Below are positions 23,051 through 35,000 of a stretch of DNA of 64,000 nt, piece by piece. A program made the position numbers and the translations under genes. Position 1 is the first letter of the stretch, and each line of letters starts with the position of its first letter. Source of the stretch: Panopea generosa (lineage: Eukaryota; Mollusca; Bivalvia; Adapedonta; Hiatellidae); the NCBI GenBank assembly GCA_029582155.1, contig CM055899.1:75083522-75147521 (forward strand), in the 5' to 3' direction. The notes below the pieces were generated by a model, which was not told the DNA's origin, made no database searches, and saw only the letters and a list, made by a program, of their open reading frames with translations.

Positions 23051-23630
23051 TATCAACTTTGAATTCAATGTTATAACGTTTTTAGACATTAACTCACAGT
23101 TTTAAGGGTTGGAACAATAAAGGTAAAAATGAAGTAGACTAGGGGTTAGATTTTATTGCATTTTGACAGCATTTTTATTTTTTTCAATTTTTCAGAAAAA
23201 AAGTGTAGGAACGTGCCTTAGGTGCCTATATGAGGCTATGCAACTGAATTAGACAACTATAGTGCCTCTGTTTGCCTCCATGTGGCTACAACTTTGGTCA
23301 GTAGCTGTAATGGAATTCAGTGAACAGTGGTTTCAAAAAGTATAACAATCTTATAAATTTTGAGGTAACATTTTAATATTTTCTTTATAAATAAAAAGTA
23401 AGAAATAAGTTGATGTACATACCTACAATAGCTTCAATACATCACTTAGAACTAATAATTCTTTCAATATACTGTGCAGTGTAAATTTTGAATAAATGTG
23501 GATTTTTGGTTGTTTAAGACCACTTAATTTGATTTTTTGTTTATAATACAACAAATTTCAAAAAGAGAAAAACAACATCACAATGAATGACAATAACAAC
23601 ACAACAATAATTGCAACAATTATAATACCA
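23050..23630. other. No gene recognised
   Basis: A+T-rich without recognised content. Confidence 0.4.
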
Positions 23631-23631
23631 T

Positions 23632-23965
23632 TAGAATGAATGAATAGGGTATTATGGCGTACCAACACATTATAGGTTATTAGACGCCAATAGGAAGAAA
23701 GATTCCAGGTTCCAGTTTCAGCAAATTCTATCATATTACTCAAATTGTCGCTTTCTACGACATGTATGAGCCACAGTGATCCTATTCTTGCCATCACTCA
23801 TATTGCTCCCTCGAACCACACAGGGGTTGATAATTGATAATTGGTAATTTAACCACAATAGTGAGCATGACAAAAAATGAACATGACACCCATTAAGAGG
23901 ATTCCTAACCCTCTGCAGAGATCAGCAGTGATTCTATTCTTAGCTGGAACCACACGGGCTAATAC
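23632..23965 (-). repeat. Dispersed repeat R4, inverted copy
   Basis: Matches the complement of 38755-39165 in ordered blocks: GAATGAATGAATAGGGT, GGCGTACCAACACATTATAGG, GACGCCAATAGGAAGAAAGA, CAGCAAATTCTATCATATTA, CATCACTCATAT, ACACAGGGGTTGATAATT and AACATGACACCCATTAAGAGG. Open frames in it (for example 23558-23797) are not supported as genes. Confidence 0.8.
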
Positions 23966-24084
23966 CATTAGAGCATAATGCAATCAATAAAAATTACAAT
24001 TACTACTAGCAGCTGTGACAAGAATTATAATTACAAAAAAAACAAAGAAAATTACAGTACAAATGACAATAAATTAAAATAGCA

Positions 24085-24305
24085 AGGAATTACAGTTACA
24101 ACGTATTGCAATGGCAAACAGTACAATTACGGCAAATTATAATAGCAAACAGTACAATTATGGCAAATTATAATGGCAAACAGTGCAATTACGGCAAATT
24201 ATAATGGCAAACAGTACAATTACGTCAAACAGTACAATTACGGCAAATTATAATGGCAAACAGTACAATTACAGCAAATTATAATGGCAAACAGTACAAT
24301 TTCAA
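24085..24305. repeat. 31-bp tandem repeat, about 7 copies
   Basis: Unit AATTATAATGGCAAACAGTA plus CAATTACGGCA, repeated about seven times with one truncated copy (ACGTCAAACAGTACAATT). Confidence 0.9.
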
Positions 24306-24562
24306 GAAATTACAAAGACAGCTAACAATTACAACACCACAGCCTATATATTACAACGAGCCTTAACCACACAACATTCTGGGCTGCTAGGATGGAGCCA
24401 ATGAACATGTTCAGAAAAAGGCATTGTAACGTACAATCATTACACAAGAAACAATCACCTATATCATCAAACATTTTTATTAATTTATTTCTATTATATA
24501 AATTAAATTTCTCACAAACAAAATGAGAATATCTGCCACTTTCCTTGTATGAGATTTTTTAT

Positions 24563-24751
24563 TAGGCCATTATAAATTAATTGCTAGATTATCATCTAAA
24601 TTTTTCTTAAAAACGGTGGGCGGAAGGATTTTATTTTCAAAATTCGATGTTTTAAAAATTTAAAATTTTTTTTTTTTATCAAAATGAAAAGGGTCGGGGT
24701 GGCATGAAAATTAGGGGGCGGGTGGGGATGATAATTAATTTATAATGGCCT
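24563..24751. mobile_element. TIR element (MITE), family M
   Basis: The left end AGGCCATTATAAATTAATTG and right end ATTAATTTATAATGGCCT are inverted repeats of about 20 bp, extending inward with ATTATCATC/GATGATAAT. The interior is T-rich and non-coding. A second copy with the same ends is at 27715-27945. Superfamily unassigned. Confidence 0.8.
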
Positions 24752-25029
24752 TACACCTTCCCCTAACCCCATTATATTTGGTTATGAAATGGTTCAAGAT
24801 GAATTTCAGCAGTATATCTCTGCTACAAAATTGTTTAAAAAAGGTTCAGGTTCAATCTGAAGATAAACACTTTTCTATGCATCTCAGAAATCTTTTTGTT
24901 ACAAACTTATTCAGGTTAAATCACAGTATAATATATACTCAGTCATGTACTTGAAAACAAAAATACAAAATGCTTTAAGCTTAACAAATAAACAGCTAGA
25001 AAGCTGGGAAAAAATTGTTATAAAAACAT

Positions 25030-25760
25030 TAGCTGTGTATATATGAGATCCTGTTATAAACATACCAGCTGTGTATATGAGAAAATTATGTTATAATATT
25101 ACTCTCAAGCTAAAAATTATATATGGTTTCTTATTGAATAATGATCACAATAATATATTTTTACAAATAGCAGCTGTACATCTGAGGAAATTGTGTTATT
25201 AAATTAATAGCTGTATATCTGAAATAACAGCTTTACCTATGTGAGGATATTGTTATATAAAAAGCAGCTGCACATCTGTGAAAATATTGTTATATAAATA
25301 GCAGCTGTATATCTGTGAAGATATTGTTATATAAAAAGCAGCTGCACATCTGTGAAGATATTGTTATATAAAAAGCAGCTGCACATATGTGAAGATATTG
25401 TTATATGCATAGGAGCTGTATATCTGTGGAGATATTGTTATAGAGATAGCAGCTGTATATCTGTGAAGCAGCTGTTTATCTGTGAAGATATTGTTATAAA
25501 GATAGCAGCTGTATATCTGTGAAGATATTGTTATAAAGATAGCAGCTGTATATATGTGAAGATATTGTTATATAGATAGCAGCTGTTTATCTGTGAAGAT
25601 ATTGTTATAGAGATAGCAGCTGTATATCTGTGAAGCAGCTGTATATCTGTGAAGATATTATTATAAAGATAGCAGCTGTATATCTGTGAAGATATTATTA
25701 TAAAGATAGCAGCTGCATATCTGTGAAGATTCTGTGATATAAATAGCAGCTGTATCAAAA
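25030..25760. repeat. 37-bp minisatellite with E-box in each unit
   Basis: The unit GATAGCAGCTGTATATCTGT plus GAAGATATTGTTATAAA repeats more than a dozen times, with the clearest part at 25240-25760. Each full unit contains CAGCTG, the palindromic E-box. It starts about 160 bp beyond the stop codon of the minus-strand receptor gene, so it lies in its 3' UTR or 3' flank. A 77-codon minus-strand frame in it (Ile/Ser/Tyr-rich) is a product of the repeat. Confidence 0.9.
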
Positions 25761-25917
25761 TCAAAACAGCACACCTTTAAAATTTTGTTACAAAAATGCG
25801 GTAGTCTGAATTGGAATTATGAGATGAAGCCACATTGTAGAATGAGCGCACATATCTGTTTAACAGTCAGTGTGTAGATGAGCGCACCACTGAGCTATGG
25901 AGGTTACATAACTATTC

Positions 25918-26064
25918 TTAGACGAGATCTACGGAATGTGTGGAGAATTCCCTCATCTCCGTGAAGGCAGAGTCCATAGATATCATTGATGTCTCCCTGT
26001 CAGAGTTTCCATAACAACTGGAATGTAGACGGAGATTGTTCTCTTCACTGCCAGGATAGTCCAA
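25918..26064 (-). CDS. Terminal exon, cytoplasmic C-terminus of receptor gene
   Basis: A strong acceptor (GTCTTCTTGCAG) ends at 26065 and is followed by 48 codons and a TAA. The text begins LDYPGSEENNLRLH, continues CYGNSDRETSMISMDSAF and ends STHSVDLV. It starts in phase 0, which fits the phase-0 end of the exon at 30890-31013. The composition (acidic, Ser/Thr-rich, no hydrophobic run) suits a cytoplasmic tail. The last four residues VDLV fit the class III PDZ-ligand pattern x-[DE]-x-hydrophobic. The exon is short, lacks an early Met and is easy to miss. That it belongs to this gene is inferred from strand, phase and position; transcript evidence would settle it. Confidence 0.65.
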   Translation of the reverse strand: MDYPGSEENNLRLHSSCYGNSDRETSMISMDSAFTEMREFSTHSVDLV

Positions 26065-29000
26065 CTGCAAGAAGACCAGTTAACAAAATTGAGGAAAAAA
26101 TGACAGTTCTTATTAATACCTGCACCCATCAATTGGTTACCATGGTGTTGTCATAATTGGGGCAATTGATCTATGGGTATTGTGTTATTTTTTTAATAAT
26201 TTTTAATATCATTTTCCAAACATTTCAGGTTATATATGGCATATCCAGTTTTATTGGTGGAGAAAGACCTAAGAATGAATCAGAGTAGAACAACAATTCT
26301 TCTGCTAATAACTGGCAAATTTTCTCACATAAAGTTTTAAGAGTGAGCATTGACGTCTCACACACCAATTAATTTTGTACTGTTCTACATATAGAGACAT
26401 GCACTTCTGGAACACTGGATACATTACCAATGGTTCTAAAAGTGCCTTATTCCCATAGATAGTCCTCTGTTGGTCCAAATATGCAGAAAAAAACATGGGG
26501 TTGACCAGGTTGTTTTTTCACAATTTCGATGGTTTGATGGCACCCCTTCATTTTTGACAATTCTGCCCATTTGTTGCAGTGTATCACTACGCATCTTTAA
26601 ACTGTTATAGCATCATCAAACAGTTCCCAGGGTCACCCAAACTTTTCAGAAATCATGAAAATGTTCCAATGTTCCCATATGCACAAAGAAATACGACATT
26701 TTATGCATTTTTAAAACCGCTTTACACAGCTCTAATTTCTTGGGCGTAATAATCTTGCTACCGTCATGCAAGGGAGGTAATTGTTCAGTGAGACCTTGAG
26801 GGGTAAATGACCTTGAGATGACGCCTTCAACGACGAATTGTGTTTGTATAACAAGAGAGGAAAGACACACAATTAGGCCTAGTTTGTATGTAATGCATAA
26901 GTAGAACATTAATTTAAGTTTGTTTTGTTTTTTTAAATATTTCTCACTCCTAACAAAAGTACCATTCTTTCTGTTTTTCTGCAATGGTGACAGTAGCCTT
27001 AAATACAGTCCCAACCATTCCCAATAACCAGTCTACCCACACCCAATATTCCACTCCTAACAATACTGTTCGTTTGGAAACCATTTCCCTAATTTCAGCA
27101 AGTGACCTTGATTCCAGTGGCCCCGCATATATATTTCCAACCTTCTTCTCCAGTCCACTCAAACAGCAACTTTAATGGCAGTTTTTTATTCTTTTCATCT
27201 CACTCCTAACAAAAGTTATCAGTAAAAAACTTAGACGATCAGTTAACCTAACCACTGTTTCCTGGGATTAACCAGTACTCGAGCACACCCCATCTCCGCA
27301 AGTAACTGATTCCAACTTGAATCAGTGGTGAGAGACAAATGATAATAAGACACAATGTCGTATATCATTCATCACGGAGACTGTTGCTGGGCGTGGGATT
27401 CGAACTCATAACCCCTGGATTGATAGTCAGAGGTGTAACTGACTGAGCTAATCGGGCCTGGCTTCAGTAAACAAAAATAGTATAATAGACTGAAAAATCT
27501 GAAATCTTCAAATACAGTCAAAACGGTCTTAAGCAGCAAGTCAAGGGAAGGGGAAAGAGTGGCCTTTTAAGAGAGGTTGTTGCTTAATACAGGTTAATTT
27601 GTTTTAAAAACATATAAATGGAAAATAACAAATGTGGCTGTTTAATAGAGGTGACAGCTTACACTGTGTGTGAGGTTTAACTGTATTTATATTTTCTAAT
27701 ATTTACTTCATGATTAGGCCATAATAAATTAATCGCTAGATTATCATCTCCGCTGCCCTGTAATTTTCATGCCACCCCAACCCTTTTTATTTTCATAAAA
27801 TAAAAATTACAAAAAAAAATACATAAAAAATTTACAAAAAACATCAAAAATTTTAAAAATGAAAATAAAAAAATAAAATCCACCCGCCCTCCCCATTTTA
27901 AAGAATAATTTGGATGATATTCGAGCAGTTAATTTATAATGGCCTCATCTAGTTGATTTATTAACTAATTTATACCATAAAATGTATTTTTTGCATACAA
28001 GTACATGAATACACACAGTTGAATGAAATGAATTCATTCTTCCACTTCATAAGGTTCTGAATATGGAATTACCACTGCACATAATTATGAGCAAAGGGGA
28101 ATAACTCTTACAGCATTATTGTATTTTGACCTGAAGATTTCTTTCAAAATCATTAATTTGTTTGGTTATGGAACTTAGACCATAAATCATCAAATTTTAG
28201 CGCTATAAATCAAACTTTTGAAGTTTTTACTTTATAATCATTGAGGGTCTTCCGTGGCCGAGTGGTCTAAGGCGCTGTCTCAAGATCACTTACCTCTCAC
28301 TGCTAAGGTTGTAAACATTATGTAAGAATGTTTCCAGTTACTTGCAGAAGGAGGGTGGTTCTTTTCAGTCTGAGGTCTTCCTCCACCAGCAAAACTGAAT
28401 ATGCCTTATATAACCTGAAATGTGTTGAAAATGGTGTTAAACCCCATTAAAATATATAAATAATCGTTAAAGTGTACAATTATAAGTCCACGGCCAACAA
28501 AGAGGGGGTTAAATACGATTTTCAATGTTACAAGTAATAGCAGAATCACAGCATTCAGTTTTACTGTTGGAGAAAGACATCAGAATCAATCTGGGCATAG
28601 GACATCTTCATTCTTGTTAAACAGACAAAGATTTCCACAATTTTTTACAGGGTATGAATTTTTCATCCTACACCCCCAGCACAACCTTATCCTACCCTCC
28701 TAGCACTATGACCTAATGCCATTTCTAAAATTCTCGCACTATGTCAAATTCCTCACACTATGAAGTAAAGCCATTCATAAGTGCTCGCACTATGACAAAT
28801 TCCTCACACTATGATGTATTTCATTCATAAGTACTGTTGTACCCTTGTGCTACTATAAAAAATGAAATAACAAATCAAAAAATTTAGTTAGGGTTGTATA
28901 CAGGAAAAAGTATCTTTCCTGGATTTTTCAGTGCAGTTTGAAAATTCCCTCTTGAGGGACAACTGTTTCGGAGGTATTGAGGTTCTTCAGAGTTACCACC

Positions 29001-32000
29001 AAAACAGTTGTCCTGAGGGACAGAATTTTCCATCCGCACCTCAAACCATAGAATGATAGTTACATTCCACAGGTAATAGCTTGTTAAGAAGAAGTCTTTG
29101 GACCAAACTGCCCTCATATTGACAAACACATACACTGCAACCAGTTTTATTGGAGGAAGACCACATAAGTTCCACTCTGTTTGACATGGACAGTATAAAC
29201 CTTAATTCCCTTCTCTTTCGAGAACAACATTTTGACTTTGAGACAAGTATTTGAATTTATAAAGAACGAGAAATAGTTCAAGTAGATCCATCTTGTATTG
29301 CTGAAAGTGTTTCATAGTTTGGTTTTATATACCTCACTCTCTATGCTGTGTCACACCACTCCCTATGCTGTGTCACCCTCTCTCTATGCTGTGTCACCCA
29401 CTCCCTATGATGAGTCACCCTCTCCCATTGCTGTGTCATCGCCCTCTCTATGCTGTGTCACATGTTCCCTATGCTGTGTCACCCCACTCCCTATACTGAG
29501 TCATCTTCTTCTCTGTGCTGTGTCACCCCACTCCCTATACTGTGTCATTTTCCTCTCTATGCTGTGTCACCCACTCTCTATGCTGTGTCACCCCAATCCC
29601 TATACTGTGTCATCTTCCTCTCTATGCTGTGTCTCCCCACTCCCTATACTGTGTCATCTTCCTCTCTATGCTGTGTCACCCACTCCCTATGCTGTGTCAC
29701 CCCCTCTCTATTCTGTGTCATCTTCCTCTCTATTCTGTGCCATCCCACTCCCCATACTGTGTCATCTTCCTCTCTATGCTGTGTCATCCCACTCCCTATA
29801 CTGTGTCATCTTGCTCTCTATGCTGTGTCATCCCACTCCCTATACTGTGTCATCTTGCTCTCTATGCTGTGTCACCCCACTCCCTATACTGTGTCATCTT
29901 CCTCTCTATGCTGTGTCACCCACTCTCTATGCTGTGTCACCCCCCTCTCTATGCTGTGTCACCTACTCCTTTTGGTGTGTCACCCCACTCCCTATACTGT
30001 GTCATCTTCTTCTCTATGCTGTGTCATCCCCCTCTCTATGCTGTGTCACCCACTTCCTATGCTGTGTCACCCAACTCTCTATGCTGTGTCACCCCCCTCT
30101 CTATGCTGTGTCACCCCTATCCTTACGCTGTGTCACCCCAACATTTATTTCTAGTTTTCTTTCAAATTCATGGTTGACTATGAATATCGCATATGTATCT
30201 ATCAGTAAAAAACACATTTGTTATCATATCTTTCTATTACAAGTTGTCAATCATCAGTATTCATTATAAAAAAAAAATTAAGCACCATTCTTAATGGATA
30301 GAAAATGAATTTGCAACAAACAAAATGTGGTAATGTACAGTTTATGGGCAGAAAATAAAATTACATGCTGGCTAAGCACCTGCCATTGTACTAATGTCAA
30401 GTTATGCTCCCATATAACTGTAATTGAAAATATAAAGTAATGTTATGTAATGTAATGTAAATATAAATGTAATGTAAATATTAATGAAATGTAATGTGAT
30501 GTAAATATAAATGTAATGTAACATAAATATAAATGTAATGTAATGTAAATATAAATGTAATGTAAATATAAATGTAATGTAATTGTAAATATAAATGTAA
30601 CCTAATGTAAATATTAATGTAATGCAAATGTATTGTAAATGTAATGTAAATGTAATGTATATGTAATGTATGTGTAATGTTGTTAAATGTAACTGTAAAT
30701 GTAATGTAATGTATTGAAAATGTAAATGTAATGTAATACAATGTAATGTAAATGTAATATAATGTAATGTAAATGTAATGTAAATGTAATGTATATGTAA
30801 TGTTATTAAATGTAACTGTAAATGTAATATAATGTATTGTAAATGTAAATGATATTTATCAGCAGAACCTGCAGCAGCAGCAGACTTACGTCATCAAAGT
30901 TCTGGAAGCTGTTATTGGACGGTGTGTTGCTTGGTACCAGCTCCTCAGACACCTCCGTCGGATTTGGGTCCTTTATATACTTAATCAAACCAACCATCCA
31001 ATTTCTTTGTACTCTGTGAATGAGAACATGAAATCAGTTGAAAAATAGATTATACTTTTACAGAAACAAGTGGTTGCCATAAAGGCATTTCCAGAGAAGT
31101 GGATTTAAATAATGCAAAATGAAAAAGTCGCCACGCACAGAAATCACATGTTAATGCAGCAAACTGAAATACGTAGCATCTTGGCCCAGTGAGCACTGGT
31201 GTGATGTTCTAAATTGGAACCATAAATATGTAAATTATAACCCCAAAACAAAAGAAAAATTATATTTGATGAACAGACCCAACTTGTTCGCACGACACAT
31301 CGTCTTGGGCTGGTTAGCATTTGTGCCAACTTATTTAAAAATACAATCGCAACTAAAGAAGATACGGTCCTGACAGGACAAAACACAGTGTATACGTTGT
31401 ATTTTCAAACACTTGACCTTGAGCTATGACCTTGACCTTTAACAAACAGACCCAACCACAACAAAGAAGAAATGATCCAGACAAGAGGAAACACAGTGTA
31501 TACATTGGATTTCCAAACCCTTCAACTATGACCTTGACCTTTGACGAACAGCCCAATGTCATTTGCATGACACTCCGTCTTGTTTTCATGAACATTTGTG
31601 CCAAGTTATTTAAAAATTTCAATCCTCACTGAAGAAGATACAGTGTGGACAGCAGGGGAAGTACTCACGGACACACGCAGACGGACGCAGCCCATTTCTA
31701 TATGCCCTCTACAAGCGGTGGCAGGGGATAAAAAATGAAGAGTATAATGAAAATAGCAGCTTATATTTAAGAACAAACAAACTGTACACTCACAAGTTAA
31801 AGGGGTGTATCAAGATAAAATGCTTTAAATGTCTAAAAAAATAAAATCATTATCAAAATGGATAAAAAGCATCTCATATATTATCATAAATCAATATAAA
31901 TCAAATAGTTTAGTACCAGTATGTTAAATCCATAAAAATTTGAGTGCTAAACTTAAAAAGAAATCGTCATTCTAAAAATAGACAGTACCAATTGTCGACC

Positions 32001-35000
32001 TTATGACCCCTTTCCAAGATAAAGCTCGATACTGCATTTCACAATATTCACTGTTTATCTTGGTGGATATCAGTTGTGCAAATATTCAGTCATGTGACAC
32101 TTAGGTGACTGTCACATGACCAGTGCTTAAAATAGATTTTCTAAGAACTAAGAACAACTGGAAGTACACAATTATAACTACATTTACACCTGTGTAACAT
32201 ATGAAATTGAAAGCAAAATGAAATCATGTTACACATTTAATACGTCACGATACAATTTTAAGTGGGAAATCTTTATAAGTCTAACCTAGGGCCATAATAA
32301 CCCATGATAATAAAGTGAGCATAATATATAGGCATGTTATATTAGAAAAACATGTTTATAGCCAATTTTAACATTTTGAAAAATCCTGATATATTCAGTT
32401 TAAGTTTATAGTTAGTTTTATCCTCCTCCATAGTATTTGTAAGCAATGTTGGTTTAAGAATCAGTAACTTGTGCATTGCTGTTTAAGATTACGTTTGAAA
32501 TGGGGGAAACAACTATTTTTCCCAAATAAAGAGGCAGATGTCATTACAACTTTGACAGTTGCTGCTTTGACAAAATAATATATTTTTTGTACAAGTATAT
32601 TTTAATAATTGCCAAGTTTGTGATCCACTCTTGCATCTGTTCTCTGGGTTACAAGTACACACTGTTCTAGCACTTGGTGTTTTGCTTTAGGTCAAGGTAG
32701 GATTGAACCGACAACCTATGGCATGAGTGGTCAACACTCCATTAGAATCCAGTGTTTTTGTTTTTATTTTAGGGGTGTGGGGACAGGTATCTTACATAGG
32801 GAAAATAGCATGGTTATGATAAAAATGGGAAAAAACAATACAAGAAAATTGTAGGTATGCAACTATGTTTAAAGAAATTTACACCTATTCTTCATTGTTT
32901 TAAACTGGCATTAAACCCCATTAAAAAACACATTTAAAATAAAAAAAAAAATTAAGAGGAATTTTAACTTTAGCGGCAAAAATACATGTTTTGGGATGGG
33001 GAATGGAACTTTTGAAGGCAATGTGTCGGGTAAACTCTTTATATTTCCTAAAATTTAGAATGAATATAAAGCACCTATCTATTATTTAAAGTTAAAGTAC
33101 AAATCATTTAGAATACCAAATCTGCTCAAACACGACTAATTTTTTAGTCAGGATGAATGTTTGTCTAACCTTGGTGTGTATGTCGAGATATTTATATTAT
33201 AACTTACAGTGTTTTCCTATGATAGACTCCCAGAATGATAACCAATACAAGGCCACACCCTACAACCAGACCGACAACCAACCAGATGTTTACAGAACTC
33301 GTCTTCGTCTTGCCATGGTTACCAACCGTCTGTAATGTGTTGATATGGTTACCTGGGTGTGGGGTAACACTGCTGAATGTAGCTGCTAGAGATGTGACCT
33401 TGGTTTTAAGTTTAGTGCCCAAGGATAGGGAGGTGACCTTGGGTTTAAATTTAGTGCCCAAGGACGGGGAGGTGTCCTTGGGTTTAAGTTTAGGGCCCAA
33501 GGATGGGGAGGTGACCTTGGGTTTAAGTTAGTGCCCAAGGGTGGAGAGGTGGCCTTTGGTTTAGGGTTGGTGCCCAGGGGTTGAGAAGAGAACTTGGGTT
33601 TAGGTTTGGTGCCAAGGGGTGGAGAAATGACCATGGTTTCAAGTTTGATTCCAAGGGGTGAAGAACTGACATTAGTTTTAAGGTTGAAGCCCAGTGGGTT
33701 TACCTCCAGTTGTGGTGTGCCTGGACAAAAAATAAACATATGTATCTAACTATATAAAACAAAATAATAACATAAAAGCTGTCTGAGGAAGTGACAGCCC
33801 AACTATTTTCGGTTTTTCAGAGAATTACAAACAATAAGTCTAGCAATTATTACACCACTGCTAAGGCTTTCTCTAATCAGTATATTAAAAATTGATTAAA
33901 GGGGTCTCCATGGCCTGGTGGCCTAAGGTGCCACCATCTAATTACCAACTACCTCTCACACCCAAGGTCAAGAGTTTGAGCCTAGCTGAGTCAATAAACT
34001 TTCAGAGAAAGATAGTCAGTTACTTGCCGAAAGACGCGAGTTCTACTTGAATTCATTTTGACATATTTCTCCACCAGTACAACTAGAAATGCCATATATA
34101 CCATTATGTGTTGAAAATGGTAATAAACTGCATATTAAAACAATTGATTCCAAAAGGAAACTGATTTAAAAAAAATATTGTTTTGATAAATAGGTTTTAA
34201 CATGATAGCAGAATATAGATTTTAAGTGATAACAAATATTATTGATGAAAAGGATTGATTGATTCAGGTTGATTGAATATTTATTGTTATTTTTATGCCA
34301 TCGAGGGTTAAAAGACGATCAGTTAACCTAACCACTGTTTCCTGGCATCCTGAAAGGTAAACCAGTACTCCAGCACACCCAAACTCTGCAAGTAACTTTC
34401 CCACTTGAATCAGCTTTGAGAGATGAATGATAATGAGACACAAAGTCGTATATCATTCATCACAGAGACTGTTGCCAGGTGGGGATTTGAACTCACAACC
34501 CCTGGATTGATAGTCAGACGAGTAACCTACTGAGCTACCCCGGCTGATGGAAAGGAATTAGATCCAGATGCAGTGTAGAATTCCCGTTATTCAGTAAGTA
34601 ACTGGCAAACATTCTCACATTAACCCTTTACTCCATAGATACCAATCACAGATGGCCTTTGAAAACAGTGCAGGAAGTGTTCAGGTTAATATAAACATAA
34701 TTCACCCAATAATTCAAAAGTCTTTTATATTATAGGTGTCCAAAGGCATCTATATTAGGTGTCCAAAGGCGTCTATATGAAGTAAAGGGTTAACAGGGTT
34801 TTGGACCTTAGCTGGATTCTAGTATACAACCTCAGTGATGAAGGGCAAGTGACCTTGTGGTGGGGTAACTATGAGGTTTGTGGTGGGGTAACTACGAGGT
34901 TTGTGGTGGGGTAACTATGAGGTTTGTGGTGGGGTAACTATGAGGTGAGGTTTTAGATTTGAAAATAATATAGTTTATTTAAAGGCTCGTTTAACTTCCG

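Noticed and set aside
28884..29012. Alternative terminal exon of the receptor gene ending FPVYNPN
   Set aside because: It has a good acceptor and phase, but most of it is one arm pair of a 90-bp palindrome and the tail text lacks any receptor-like feature. The exon at 25918-26064 is preferred.
29298..30269. 323-codon plus-strand open frame as a gene
   Set aside because: It is entirely a 22-24 bp minisatellite; two other frames over the same stretch are also open, and the peptide is only repeat text.
30481..30741. 86-codon minus-strand frame
   Set aside because: ATGTAA simple repeat.
33204..33531. Plus-strand 98-codon frame (LVPKDGEVTLGL repeats)
   Set aside because: Antisense of the receptor stalk repeat; the minus strand has the splice sites, phases and membrane helix.
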